Shown here: positions 9,268-17,995 of the stretch, in pieces
Layout of the letters: each line of letters starts with the position of its first letter
How positions within the stretch are numbered: the first letter of the stretch is position 1
Notes under the pieces: model-generated
Databases searched by the model: none
What the model was told of the DNA's origin: nothing
The model's input: the letters and a program-made list of their open reading frames with translations, nothing else
NCBI GenBank assembly: GCA_020027965.1
Contig: JAHRHE010000021.1
Span: forward strand, 1-47,697
From: Nitrospirota bacterium
GTDB lineage: Bacteria > Nitrospirota > Nitrospiria > Nitrospirales > Nitrospiraceae
Direction of reading: 5' to 3'
DNA length: 47,697 nt
Position numbers and translations under genes: made by a program

Positions 9268-10140
9268 TTAAATGAGGCCATACTCCTTCATCACGCGCGC
9301 CAGCTTCTCCCGGTTCTCCTTGGCCAGGGGACAGAGAGGGAGTCGCAGCTCGCCAGCGATTTTTCCCATCATGGCCAGGCCTTCCTTGACCGGGATGGGA
9401 TTCGTTTCGTAGAAGAGCGCGGTGAACAGAGGGTAGAGCTTGTAATGGAGGCGCTTCGCCTCGTCAAGACGCCCGGCTGCGAAGGCGTCCACCAGGGCGG
9501 CCATATCGGCGGGCACGAGGTTGGCCGTCACGGTGATGACGCCTTTGGCCCCCACCGCCATCATCGGAAGCGTGAGCGGATCATCGCCCGAGAGCACCGT
9601 GATGCGGTCGCCGCAGGCCTGAATGATCTCCGACACCTGCTGCACGGACCCGCTCCCTTCCTTGATCGCCACGATGTTCCGGATCCCCGCCACCCTGGCG
9701 ACAGTTGATGGGAGCATGTTCACGCTGGTCCGCCCCGGGATGTTGTAGAGCACCACCGGGAGGTCCACGGCCTCGGCGACCGCCTTGAAATGTCGAAACA
9801 GCCCTTCCTGTGTCGGCTTATTGTAATAGGGGGTGATCTGGAGGATCCCGTCCGCACCGGCCGATTTGGCGTGCCGCGCGAGGGCGATGGCCTCATCGGT
9901 GCTGTTGGATCCCGTTCCGGCTATGACGGGGACCCGTCGTCGGACCGCCTCAACGGTACACTCGATGACACGACCATGCTCCTCATGCGAGAGCGTCGCC
10001 GATTCACCGGTGGTCCCGCAAGGCACGATGCCGTCGGTCCCGTTGGCGATCTGGAATTCGATCAAATCGCCCAGCGCGCGCTCATCCACCCGTCCGTTCC
10101 GGAATGGAGTGACGATCGCCACAATGGAACCGGTGAACAT
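9268..10140 (-). CDS. dapA: 4-hydroxy-tetrahydrodipicolinate synthase
   Basis: Condenses pyruvate with aspartate semialdehyde, the committed step to diaminopimelate and lysine. The start is taken at the ATG at 10140 because the product then begins MFTGSIVAIVTP, as in well-known DapA proteins, with GAGG about 9 bases upstream; a GTG two codons earlier is the alternative. Catalytic features: GTTGESATL (Thr44 region), Tyr132 in YNIPGRTS, and Schiff-base Lys160 in IVAIKEGSG. About 290 residues, as usual. Cotranscribed with dapF upstream and dapB downstream. Confidence 0.97.
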   Translation of the reverse strand: MFTGSIVAIVTPFRNGRVDERALGDLIEFQIANGTDGIVPCGTTGESATLSHEEHGRVIECTVEAVRRRVPVIAGTGSNSTDEAIALARHAKSAGADGILQITPYYNKPTQEGLFRHFKAVAEAVDLPVVLYNIPGRTSVNMLPSTVARVAGIRNIVAIKEGSGSVQQVSEIIQACGDRITVLSGDDPLTLPMMAVGAKGVITVTANLVPADMAALVDAFAAGRLDEAKRLHYKLYPLFTALFYETNPIPVKEGLAMMGKIAGELRLPLCPLAKENREKLARVMKEYGLI

Positions 10141-10233
10141 GACCACGCCTCAATTGAAAATGACAAATGCAAAATTCGAAATGACCTGATCACCGACATT
10201 TTGCACTTTTAATTCTGAATTTTACATTGGCGC
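10141..10233. other. Short AT-rich spacer between dapF and dapA
   Basis: About 90 bases with a strong AT bias unlike its neighbours, made of A/T tracts with TTTTGCA- and ATTCGAAAT-type words. A similar AT-rich word mixture appears in the short spacer at 21014-21041. No gene, no clear promoter and no terminator hairpin seen. It may be a dispersed AT-rich element. Confidence 0.35.
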
Positions 10234-11121
10234 TTACGCCCACGCATCGGGCAGCATCCGTCCTTCATAGACGGCCCGAGCGTCACCTTGCAGATAGACA
10301 TCGGTGAAGCGATCACCGTGCGTGCCGAAATACACCGTTAACTCCAGTCCACTCTGCGGGATCAGCGTCACCGGAGATTCCACCTTGGCCACCCGGCTGG
10401 CGATGAGCGCCGAGGCGATCGCCCCGGTGCCGCAGGCGAGTGTCTCATCTTCGACGCCCCGTTCGTAGGTCCGAATCCGGATTCGGTGCGGATCCAGCAC
10501 CTGGATGAAATTCACGTTGGTGCCCGCTGGCTGGAACAGTTCGTGATACCGGGTGGGACGCCCAATCCCCTCGACGTCGACGGTGTCGGGATCGTCGACC
10601 AGGTACACGCAGTGCGGGACCCCGGTGTCGAGGAAATGCGCTTCCCGTTCCACCCCGTTCACCGAGACCCGCATGTACAGCCGAAGCCCGGCGGGATCCG
10701 GGAACCGGACTTTCACGGCGGTCACATCGCGTCCCGCCTTGGCCGATCGGCCGGAGCCACCGGGCACCATCTCGGCTTGAATCAGGCCGGCCAGCGTCTC
10801 AAACCGCATTCGCTGCGGGGCGATTTTCTTCAAGTAGGCGAAGCGGGCCGCGCAGCGCGCGCCGTTCCCGCTGAATTCGGCCTCGCTCCCATCCGCGTTG
10901 AACAGCCGCCAGCGAAAATCGGCCCGACGCGATCGCTCGATCAGGATGAGCCCGTCCCCTCCCACCGACATCCGATGCGTGCAGACCTTCCTCGCGAGCT
11001 CACCGGCCTGCCCGGGGTCCACGATCCGGTGACGGTTGTCGATGAGAATGAAGTCGTTCCCGCTGCCGGACAGCTTCATGAACGGGATGGGCTTCTGGTT
11101 GCGACGCGCCTTCGCTGGCAT
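10234..11121 (-). CDS. dapF: Diaminopimelate epimerase
   Basis: Interconverts LL- and meso-diaminopimelate without cofactor, using two cysteines. Cys90 sits in SGNGARCAARFA and the second, about Cys229, in ETLACGTGAIASA. The substrate-binding SGSGNDF motif is at about residues 18-24. At 295 residues it is slightly longer than usual, through a basic N-terminal extension (an internal Met15 directly before KLSGSGNDF is an alternative start) and a short Gly/Ser/Lys insertion. Lies between lysA and dapA in the leftward run. Confidence 0.96.
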   Translation of the reverse strand: MPAKARRNQKPIPFMKLSGSGNDFILIDNRHRIVDPGQAGELARKVCTHRMSVGGDGLILIERSRRADFRWRLFNADGSEAEFSGNGARCAARFAYLKKIAPQRMRFETLAGLIQAEMVPGGSGRSAKAGRDVTAVKVRFPDPAGLRLYMRVSVNGVEREAHFLDTGVPHCVYLVDDPDTVDVEGIGRPTRYHELFQPAGTNVNFIQVLDPHRIRIRTYERGVEDETLACGTGAIASALIASRVAKVESPVTLIPQSGLELTVYFGTHGDRFTDVYLQGDARAVYEGRMLPDAWA

Positions 11122-11157
11122 GAAAGACCTAGGGGCATCACTCTTGATGTTTTACCT

Positions 11158-12417
11158 TTACCGCAGGAACTCCGGGATCACCTCGCCCCGGACAAGATCC
11201 GCGTACTCTTCCCGCGCTCGGACCACATGAATTTCACCGCCTCGGACCATCACCTCCGGCACCCGTGGCCTGGAGTTGTAGTTGGACGCCATCGTGAACC
11301 CGTACGCGCCGGCGCTCATCACGGCCAGCAGGTCGCCCGGTCTGGCGTCCGGCATGGCGCGATCCTTTGCCAGGAAATCCCCGGACTCGCAGACCGGGCC
11401 CACCACATCCACGGTCACGATCTTCGCGCGCGAGGTTTCGTGCACCGGGCGGATCTCGTGGTACGCCCCGTACAGGCTGGGCCTGATGAGATCGTTCATG
11501 GCGGCGTCCACGATGACGAAGCGTTTGGCGTCCCCTTCCTTCGTGTACAGCACGCGGGTGAGCAGGATGCCCGCGTTGCCCACGATCACGCGCCCGGGCT
11601 CCATGATCAGCACGCACTTCAGATCTTTCACCAGGGGAGAGATGGCCGCAGACAGGTCATCGGGATGCGGGGGCGTCTCGTCGTCATACGTGATGCCGAG
11701 CCCCCCGCCGATATTGATGTAGCGGATGTCGGTGCCCTGGGCTCTGAGGGCCTCAACCAGGGTGAGCACCTTCTTGAGCGAGTCCACGAACGGACTGAGG
11801 TCGGTGAGTTGTGACCCGATGTGCTTGTGGACGCCAACCACCTCGATATGCGGGAGAGACGACGCGAGCTTGAACTCATCCAGGGCCCGGTCGGCGCTAA
11901 TTCCGAACTTGCTCTTCTTGAGCCCTGTTGAGATGTACGGATGCGTCTTGGGATCGATGTCCGGATTGATGCGCAGGGCCACGCGAGCCCGCCGGCCCAT
12001 CTCTGCCGCCACTTCGTCGAGGGTCCGCAGCTCGTCGGAGGATTCGACGTTGAACATCAAGATGTCCGTGGCGAGGGCGTACCGGATCTCTTCCCGGCTC
12101 TTGCCCACGCCTGCAAACACGATCTTCGTCGGCGGGATACCGGCCTGCAGGGCTCGGTACAGCTCCCCGGCAGACACGATGTCCGCCCCGCTTCCTTCTC
12201 TGGCCATCAGGCGCAGGACGGCCAGGTTGGAATTGGCTTTCATGGCAAAGGCGACGATGTGCGGAACGGTGTGGAAGGCGCCGTCAAAGGCCCGGAAGTG
12301 TCGCACGAGGGTGGCATGGCTATAGACGTAGCATGGGGTCCCGATCTCCTTGGCGATGCGGGCGAGCGGCACCTCCTCGCAGCAGAGCTCGCTCTGACGA
12401 TACTGAAAGTCATGCAT
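11158..12417 (-). CDS. lysA: Diaminopimelate decarboxylase
   Basis: PLP-dependent decarboxylation of meso-diaminopimelate to lysine, the last step of the pathway. The PLP lysine is Lys60 in VAFAMKANSN. Other family marks are HKHIGSQLTD, the glycine-rich phosphate loop GGGLGITYDDE, EPGRVIVGNAG, and the second-half active-site CESGD. The 419-residue length is standard for a fold III decarboxylase. It starts only 4 bases after the stop of the radical SAM gene, so the two are almost certainly cotranscribed. Confidence 0.97.
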   Translation of the reverse strand: MHDFQYRQSELCCEEVPLARIAKEIGTPCYVYSHATLVRHFRAFDGAFHTVPHIVAFAMKANSNLAVLRLMAREGSGADIVSAGELYRALQAGIPPTKIVFAGVGKSREEIRYALATDILMFNVESSDELRTLDEVAAEMGRRARVALRINPDIDPKTHPYISTGLKKSKFGISADRALDEFKLASSLPHIEVVGVHKHIGSQLTDLSPFVDSLKKVLTLVEALRAQGTDIRYINIGGGLGITYDDETPPHPDDLSAAISPLVKDLKCVLIMEPGRVIVGNAGILLTRVLYTKEGDAKRFVIVDAAMNDLIRPSLYGAYHEIRPVHETSRAKIVTVDVVGPVCESGDFLAKDRAMPDARPGDLLAVMSAGAYGFTMASNYNSRPRVPEVMVRGGEIHVVRAREEYADLVRGEVIPEFLR

Positions 12418-12421
12418 CTTC

Positions 12422-14290
12422 CTAGTCCTCTTTCAGCATCTCCAGGCCGGTGAGCGACAGACCCTCCAGCGCGGCCTCGAAGGCCGTGGTGAGCTTCCGG
12501 TACCGGATCTTCACGTACGGCGTGACGGCCTTGAGCGCCTCGCTGTCCAACAACGTCTGAAGGGCTTTCGGCGTCGCTTCCCGTAGATGTTCGAAGTTCA
12601 CGATGATATCCATCCGTGCCCGCTCGGCCGCCTGCGTGATCCGCTCCAGAAGCTCCCGGGCGTTCAGTTGGTCGAGCGTGCCTTCCAGGTCCACCACCAG
12701 CGCGGCAAACTGGTCATGGCGTTTGGCTTTGATTTTGAGCCACAGCTCCTGCGAGGTCTCCCCGGCCTTCTTGAGCGCATGCAACGCATTGGGAATCAAC
12801 TGCTCCGTCTCGAGCCCGAACGAGGGCAGCTTCGCCTGTAGGGTTTTCAGCACCGCTGCCACCGGCGAGAGCCCGCCTCTCGGGCACGTCCTCTTGATCA
12901 GTTTGCGAAATTCCCGGTTCATGATCAGGCGCGGCACGAATCGTTGCTTCGTGCCCGACAATCGGTGCCAGATGGAGGGGATCGAATAGAACTGATGGTT
13001 CGCCCAGAAAAAGCCCTCCTGGAGCTGCTCCGGCGTCATGCGGCTCGGATAGAAAACCACGTGCTTCCCGTCGTATTTCGCCCAGTCCCGGTCGAAGATG
13101 CGCCCGGTTCGATGGTACCGTTCATACAGCGCGGTGCCGGGGAGCGGCGTCAGGACGTTGAAGTAGGCCAGCTCGACGCGGGTCTTCACCAGAAATTCGA
13201 CCGCCCGCTCGAACACGGCTTCGTCGTCATGATCGAACCCGAACACGATACCGGGATTCACCATAATCCCGTGGTCGTGAAACATCTTGATCTCGTCCTC
13301 GAACTTCTGCACCCGGTTGAAGGATTTGTTCGTCTCCTCCAGAGACTCTTCGTCGAGCGACTCCATGCCGACGAACACCGACACGCACCCGCTCTCGGCC
13401 GCCAGCTTGACCATCTCCTCGTCATCGCCGAGGAACAGGGTCGACTGGCATCCCCACTTGATCTTGAGGGGCTTGAGGGCCTCCCAGAGCTCACGACAGT
13501 AGGCGCGGTGGCTGTTGTGCAGGTCGTCCACGAAGGCGAAGATCGTGCCGTCCTCGATCCCAAGCCGGATGCGCAGGCCCGTCATCAGCGCTTGCGTGAG
13601 CGACCCGCGCCGCATGCGCTCGACCAGCTCGCTCCGGATCCACCGCTTGACCTGCGTCAATTCCTTCACCACCTCCGGCACAGGCCGCCGACGGGTGGTC
13701 TTGCCGTTGAACGGCGAGACGCTGCAGAACTCGCAGTCGAAGTGGCAGCCCCGTGTCGTGAAGCTGCACTGCCGGGTCATGTAGGCGTCCGGGCTCAGGA
13801 GTTCGACCCGCGGACTGGTGTAGTCTTCGATCGACGGGAAGGACTCCATCTTATAGATCCGCTTCATCGCCCCGGCTTCGAAGTCAGCGACGACCTGGGG
13901 CCAGAGATCCTCCGCCTCCCCGCAGACGATCGCATCGCAGTACCGGAGTGCCTCATCCGGGCAGTAGGTCGGGTGCACCCCGCCGATCACCACCGGCTTG
14001 CCGCGCTTGCGAAATTCGGTGGCGATTTCGTAGGCGCGCGGCGCATAGCAGGTCATCACCGACAACCCGACCAGATCGCAGGGCCGGTCGAAATCGATGT
14101 CCTCGACCGCTTCATCGACGAGATCTACGTCCCAGCCGGCGGGCGTGTACGCCGCGATGACCGGCAGGCTCAACTTGGGAAACCAGACCGCGCGACGTTC
14201 GCTCGCAGTCAGGTGATAGGGATTGTTCCGCGGATAGGGGTCAACCAGCAACAACCGACGCGTCTGGGTTTGCGAGCGAATGGACTCCAT
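12422..14290 (-). CDS. B12-binding-domain radical SAM protein with C-terminal STAS-like region
   Basis: The start is placed at the ATG at 14290 because GAGGAGGA lies 8-15 bases upstream; an earlier ATG at 14317 has no such site. The 622-residue protein has an N-terminal cobalamin-binding-like Rossmann region (about 11-140), then the radical SAM cluster motif Cys182-x3-Cys186-x2-Cys189 in GCHFDCEFC, and a SAM domain through about residue 430. The last about 120 residues contain a stretch (ALVVDLEGTLDQLNARELLE... IIVNFEHLREATP) that reads like a STAS/anti-sigma-antagonist fold. The family often methylates or rearranges lipids or hopanoids, but the substrate here cannot be named. Directly upstream of lysA. 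Confidence 0.85.
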   Translation of the reverse strand: MESIRSQTQTRRLLLVDPYPRNNPYHLTASERRAVWFPKLSLPVIAAYTPAGWDVDLVDEAVEDIDFDRPCDLVGLSVMTCYAPRAYEIATEFRKRGKPVVIGGVHPTYCPDEALRYCDAIVCGEAEDLWPQVVADFEAGAMKRIYKMESFPSIEDYTSPRVELLSPDAYMTRQCSFTTRGCHFDCEFCSVSPFNGKTTRRRPVPEVVKELTQVKRWIRSELVERMRRGSLTQALMTGLRIRLGIEDGTIFAFVDDLHNSHRAYCRELWEALKPLKIKWGCQSTLFLGDDEEMVKLAAESGCVSVFVGMESLDEESLEETNKSFNRVQKFEDEIKMFHDHGIMVNPGIVFGFDHDDEAVFERAVEFLVKTRVELAYFNVLTPLPGTALYERYHRTGRIFDRDWAKYDGKHVVFYPSRMTPEQLQEGFFWANHQFYSIPSIWHRLSGTKQRFVPRLIMNREFRKLIKRTCPRGGLSPVAAVLKTLQAKLPSFGLETEQLIPNALHALKKAGETSQELWLKIKAKRHDQFAALVVDLEGTLDQLNARELLERITQAAERARMDIIVNFEHLREATPKALQTLLDSEALKAVTPYVKIRYRKLTTAFEAALEGLSLTGLEMLKED

Positions 14291-14402
14291 CAGCCTGTCC
14301 TCCTCTAACCGATGCACTGCAAACAGATGACGTCACATCTTGGTTCCATCCCGATTGTTCGGTCTGCGATACGCTCCTCGAGCCGTGCCCTGCGTCTCAC
14401 GA

Positions 14403-14660
14403 TTACGGGGTCCCGATGGGGCGGAGCGGCAGCAGGTCCGGACCCTCCTCCACGGGGGGAGCTTGCCCCTCGGGCTTCGCTTCAACCGCGGCCGCCTTTG
14501 CGCGTTCTTTCTGCTTCCCTTTCTCCAGCGCGGCCGCGAGCCCGACATCCTCTGGCGGGATGGGTGAGCCCACCACCCCGCACGCCGCGAACCACACGAT
14601 GAGCGAGAGCGCCACCAGAGTCCGGAAGTTCCTACCCGCGGCCGCTAGAGAACCCCTCAC
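14403..14660 (-). CDS. Small lipoprotein, LptM/YifL-like
   Basis: I place the start at GTG 14660, which has GAGAGGGG about 6 bases upstream and gives a clean lipoprotein signal: Arg-containing n-region, hydrophobic LVALSLIVWF, lipobox FAAC, with the lipidated Cys about residue 27. An ATG at 14714 would add a charged tail without a ribosome site. The mature start CGVVGSPIPPEDVG resembles the short LptM/YifL lipoproteins (CGxKGPLxxPP) that lie beside dapF or lysA in many Gram-negatives and assist LptD maturation. The rest is Lys/Glu/Pro-rich and probably flexible. The LptM assignment is by resemblance and position only. Confidence 0.7.
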   Translation of the reverse strand: MRGSLAAAGRNFRTLVALSLIVWFAACGVVGSPIPPEDVGLAAALEKGKQKERAKAAAVEAKPEGQAPPVEEGPDLLPLRPIGTP

Positions 14661-14775
14661 TTCTTCCCCTCTCCGAACGCGCGCATGCCGGCTCTCCGAC
14701 CGTCCGCTCTCCATCCTTCACGGGCCCCAGGGAGAAAGCCCGAGCGAGAAGGATGTCGCGGCATCAGACGGTCAC

Positions 14776-15290
14776 TGCGCGTCGAGCGAGCACACCTCTG
14801 TTAATCCATTCGGTTATAGGGCAGGTGGCCTAGCGGCCTCAGACTGCGCGCGTCATCACCCGTTGCATTCCTGGGAGCAACGGGTACCCGGCACACATCC
14901 ACCTTCTCTCAAGACCCGGTGGCTTGGCTGACCCCAATTGCGCGCGTCATTTTCACCCGCCCACCCCGGGCGCGCCAAGACGCGCCCTTGCCCGAGCGAG
15001 CACCCCTTCAGCCGTTTCTCCATCAACAAGCGGGCAGGTGGCAGGGTGGACTCAGACTGCGCGCGTCCACCGAGCACACATCCATCACTGTCCGAACCGA
15101 TAGATCCTGTGTGCGCGGTGCGCGAGCACGGGAGGCCACCTGCCACCTCGCCCGCTCTCCCACGTTCTTGAGTGCGCGCTCCGCGAGGCGCGCGACGCGA
15201 CGAATAAGGAGCGTCACGTTTGCGCGCGCCGGCGAGGCGGTGAGCCGGCGGTGTCTTCGTGCGGGTCGGCCATGCCACCGGGCTCCCGCC
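14776..15290 (-). repeat. GC-rich repeat array A (reverse orientation to array B)
   Basis: Cores of the form TGCGCG(C)-N3/5-GCGAGCA are at 14776-14792, 15058-15076, 15112-15128 and 15173-15189 (last base pair diverged). They are the reverse complement of the array B core TGCTCGC-N3/5-GCGCGCA. Associated flank words GGTGGCTTGGCTGACCCC (near 14917-14934) and GGTCGGCCATGCCACCGGG (near 15264-15281) also match array B. The segment 14934-15006 matches the reverse complement of 22158-22230 with about 4 differences in 73 bases, counted by eye. Confidence 0.8.
14858..14885. repeat. Hairpin with ACCCGTTGC stem inside array A
   Basis: ACCCGTTGC (14858-14866) pairs perfectly with GCAACGGGT (14877-14885) around a 10-base loop. 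The same stem sequence forms the core of the hairpin at 7734-7766, so this is a second copy of a dispersed hairpin. No T-run follows. Confidence 0.65.
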
Positions 15291-15297
15291 CTTCCTT

Positions 15298-16743
15298 TCA
15301 CCCCAACGCTCGCTCAAGCGCTCGGATACGCGCCTCCACCCTCTTTCTGGCCGTACCCCCGATCTGAGACTTCCGCTCAAGGGCCCCCTCCACGGTCACG
15401 GCATCCAGCGCGTCCTTCTCGAAACGGTCCGAAAAGGCGCGCAGGTCGGTCAGGGTCAGATCGCGGAGCTCCCGTCCCTCGTCCAGGCAGGCCCGGACGA
15501 CACGCCCGGCCGTCTCATGGGCCTTCCGAAACGGCATACCCTTGGTCACCAGATAATCCGCCAGTTCAGTGGCCAACAAATAACCGGAATTCGCGGCCCT
15601 GGCCATCGCCGCGCGATGCACCGTGAGCCCATTGACCAGTTCCGCAGAGATCTCCACGCAGGCCGAGGCTGTATCCAGCGCGTCGAACACGGCCTCTTTG
15701 TCTTCCTGGAGATCCCGGTTGTAGCTGAGCGGCAAACCCTTCAGCGTGGTCAACAAGGCCAGCAGGTGGCCGTACACGCGTCCGGTCTTGCCGCGCACCA
15801 GCTCCGGCACGTCCGGATTTTTCTTCTGGGGCATCATGCTGCTCCCGGTGCAGAACGAGTCCGGTAACTCGATGAACTGGAATTCCTGGGACGACCAGAG
15901 CACCAACTCCTCGCTCAGGCGCGACAGATGCATCATCAGGATCGAGAGCGCGGACAGCACCTCGATCGCAAAGTCCCGGTCGGAGACCGCATCCAGGCTG
16001 TTCTCGGTCACGGCGGAAAAGCCCAGCAGCTTGGCCGTATACACCCGATCCACGGGGTAGTTGGTCCCGGCCAGGGCGCCGGCCCCGAGCGGCAGGACAT
16101 CGAGACGCCCACGCGCATCCTGCATCCGTCCGCGGTCCCGCTCCAGCATCTCGACGTAGGCCAACAGATGATGCGCAAGGAGCACCGGCTGGGCGCGCTG
16201 GAGATGCGTGTACCCGGGCATCACCACGTCCAGGTGGGCCCGCGCCTGTTTCACGAACGCCTGCTGGAGGCGCCGCACGCCTTCCAGCAGAGAGCCGAGC
16301 GCCTCCTTGAGGAAGAGACGTAGATCCAGCGAGACTTGGTCGTTGCGGCTGCGTCCGGTGTGGAGCTTGCCACCGACCGGCCCGATCAGCTCAGTGAGGC
16401 GCCGCTCGATCGCCATGTGGATGTCTTCATCGCTCGGGTCGAACGGGAAACGGCCCGTCTCGAGTTCCCGCTTCACTTCCTCGAGTCCGCGAATCATCGA
16501 AACGACCTCGCGGCGGGAGAGCACCCCGGCCCGCTCGAGCGTCTTGCAGTGGGCGATGCTGCCCTGAATATCATAGGGGTACAGGCGCCGGTCGAAGCCG
16601 AGCGAGGCCGTGAAGGTCTCCACCAGCCGGTCCGTGCGCTCACGGAATCTGCCGGACCAGAGCTTCTCCGGTTGTTGCCCCGCTCCGGCTCGAGCCCCTG
16701 ACCGGCGGGGACCGCCGCCGCGCGGCTTCTTTCGCTGAGTCAT
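15298..16743 (-). CDS. argH: Argininosuccinate lyase
   Basis: Splits argininosuccinate to arginine and fumarate, the last step of arginine synthesis. The fumarase/aspartase superfamily signature GSSMMPQKKNPD is present, with HTGRSRNDQ and the TxHLQRAQP loop. It is 481 residues; the first about 25 (Lys/Arg/Gly-rich) extend beyond the usual KLWSGRF start. It follows argG by 34 bases, and a perfect 17-base palindrome occupies the expected ribosome-site region. Downstream the run is interrupted by repeat array A. Confidence 0.97.
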   Translation of the reverse strand: MTQRKKPRGGGPRRSGARAGAGQQPEKLWSGRFRERTDRLVETFTASLGFDRRLYPYDIQGSIAHCKTLERAGVLSRREVVSMIRGLEEVKRELETGRFPFDPSDEDIHMAIERRLTELIGPVGGKLHTGRSRNDQVSLDLRLFLKEALGSLLEGVRRLQQAFVKQARAHLDVVMPGYTHLQRAQPVLLAHHLLAYVEMLERDRGRMQDARGRLDVLPLGAGALAGTNYPVDRVYTAKLLGFSAVTENSLDAVSDRDFAIEVLSALSILMMHLSRLSEELVLWSSQEFQFIELPDSFCTGSSMMPQKKNPDVPELVRGKTGRVYGHLLALLTTLKGLPLSYNRDLQEDKEAVFDALDTASACVEISAELVNGLTVHRAAMARAANSGYLLATELADYLVTKGMPFRKAHETAGRVVRACLDEGRELRDLTLTDLRAFSDRFEKDALDAVTVEGALERKSQIGGTARKRVEARIRALERALG

Positions 16744-16747
16744 GGCA

Positions 16748-16764
16748 CGGCTGCCTGGCAGCCG
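16748..16764. promoter_or_regulatory. Perfect 17-base palindrome just upstream of the argH start
   Basis: CGGCTGCC-T-GGCAGCCG, 8-base arms around one base, begins 5 bases before the argH ATG and lies within the 34-base argG-argH gap. As DNA it could be a protein site. As RNA the one-base centre would force a smaller loop, but it would still cover the region where a ribosome site should be. No ordinary Shine-Dalgarno is seen for argH. Confidence 0.5.
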
Positions 16765-16777
16765 ATACTGCCCGTGA

Positions 16778-17995
16778 TCATGACGTCCGTTCCTTGCGCC
16801 GCTGCGCGCGAATCGCCAGCCGCAGCGCGCTCAGTCGAATGAACCCTTCCGCGTCCTTCTGGCGATAGGCTTCGTCCTCCTCAAAGGTGGCCAGGTCCAG
16901 CCGGTAAAGGGAGCGCGCGGAGCGGCGTCCCACGACCGTGGCGCTGCCTTTGTAGAGCTTGACGCGGACCGTGCCGGTCACGTCCCGCTGGGCCTCGTCG
17001 AACGCCTTCTGCAGCATCTCGCGCTCCGGCGCATACCAGTACCCGTCATAGATAAGCTCGGCGTAGCGTGGGATGAGGCTGTCGCGCAGGTGCAGGACCT
17101 CCCGATCCAAGGTGATGGACTCCAGTCCCCGGTGCCCGACGTGCAGGATGGTGCCGCCGGGCGTCTCATACACGCCGCGCGACTTCATGCCGACGTACCG
17201 GTTCTCGACCAGGTCCACCCGGCCGATCCCATGCTCGCCCCCCAGGCGATTCAGATGGCCCAACAAGGTCGCCGGGCTCATCCGTTTGCCGTCCACCGCG
17301 ACCGGATCGCCCTGCTCATAGTCGAGCTCGACCTCCACCGGTTTGTTCGGCGCCCTCTCCGGTGACACCGTCATCTGGAAGATCTCCTCGGGAGGCGCTT
17401 CCCAGGGATCTTCGAGGATGCCGCCCTCATAACTCACATGAAACAGGTTCAGATCCATGCTGTAGGGTTTGGCCTTGGTGGCGGTCACCGGGATCTGGTG
17501 CGACGAGGCGTACTCGATCAGTTCCCGCCTGGAACGGAAGGTCCATTCCCGCCAGGGGGCAATGATCCTGACCTTCGGATCGAGCGCCAGGTACGTCACC
17601 TCGAAGCGGACCTGGTCGTTGCCCTTCCCTGTCGCGCCGTGCGACACGGCATCCGCGCCTTCCTTGCGGGCGATCTCGATCTGCCGCCGGGCAATGAGCG
17701 GCCGGGCGATGGAGGTCCCCAGGAGATAGCTCCCCTCGTACACGGCATTCCCCCGCAACATCGGAAAGATGTGATCCCGGACGAACACCTCCCGGAGATC
17801 CTCGATATACACTTTGGCCGCACCGACTGCGAGCGCCTTGGCCTTGACCGCCTTCAAGTCCTCTCCCTGCCCCAGGTCGGCACAGAACGCCACTACCTTG
17901 CAGCCGTAGGTCTCCTGCAGCCACTTGAGAATCACGGACGTGTCCAGGCCGCCCGAGTAGGCCAGCACCACCTTCTTGATCGACTCTCGCTTCAT
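16778..17995 (-). CDS. argG: Argininosuccinate synthase
   Basis: Joins citrulline and aspartate using ATP. The start is taken at the ATG at 17995, which overlaps the argF stop as ATGA and gives the usual [20 protein letters not shown] beginning; an earlier in-frame ATG lies inside argF. The PP-loop ATP motif SGGLDTS is at about residues 14-20 and [13 protein letters not shown] near 115-127. About 405 residues, normal for the family. The ATGA overlap suggests translational coupling to argF. Confidence 0.97.
   Translation of the reverse strand: MKRESIKKVVLAYSGGLDTSVILKWLQETYGCKVVAFCADLGQGEDLKAVKAKALAVGAAKVYIEDLREVFVRDHIFPMLRGNAVYEGSYLLGTSIARPLIARRQIEIARKEGADAVSHGATGKGNDQVRFEVTYLALDPKVRIIAPWREWTFRSRRELIEYASSHQIPVTATKAKPYSMDLNLFHVSYEGGILEDPWEAPPEEIFQMTVSPERAPNKPVEVELDYEQGDPVAVDGKRMSPATLLGHLNRLGGEHGIGRVDLVENRYVGMKSRGVYETPGGTILHVGHRGLESITLDREVLHLRDSLIPRYAELIYDGYWYAPEREMLQKAFDEAQRDVTGTVRVKLYKGSATVVGRRSARSLYRLDLATFEEDEAYRQKDAEGFIRLSALRLAIRAQRRKERTS

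Larger units (their letters stand above)
14661..15297. other. 637-base non-coding stretch holding repeat array A
   Basis: Lies inside the biosynthetic run, between argH (upstream) and the lipoprotein gene. Open frames cross it on both strands but have no ribosome sites, and their predicted products are Arg/His-rich restatements of the repeat. Contents: four degenerate core repeats, a 73-base segment shared with array B, and a hairpin at 14858-14885. Confidence 0.7.

Noticed and set aside
12944-14308. 454-residue open frame on the plus strand
   Set aside because: Antisense of the radical SAM gene; no motifs or ribosome site.
14661-15380. Open frames on both strands through repeat array A as proteins
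   Set aside because: No ribosome sites, products are Arg/His/Ser-rich, and they restate the repeat in translation. GC-rich DNA keeps such frames open by chance.
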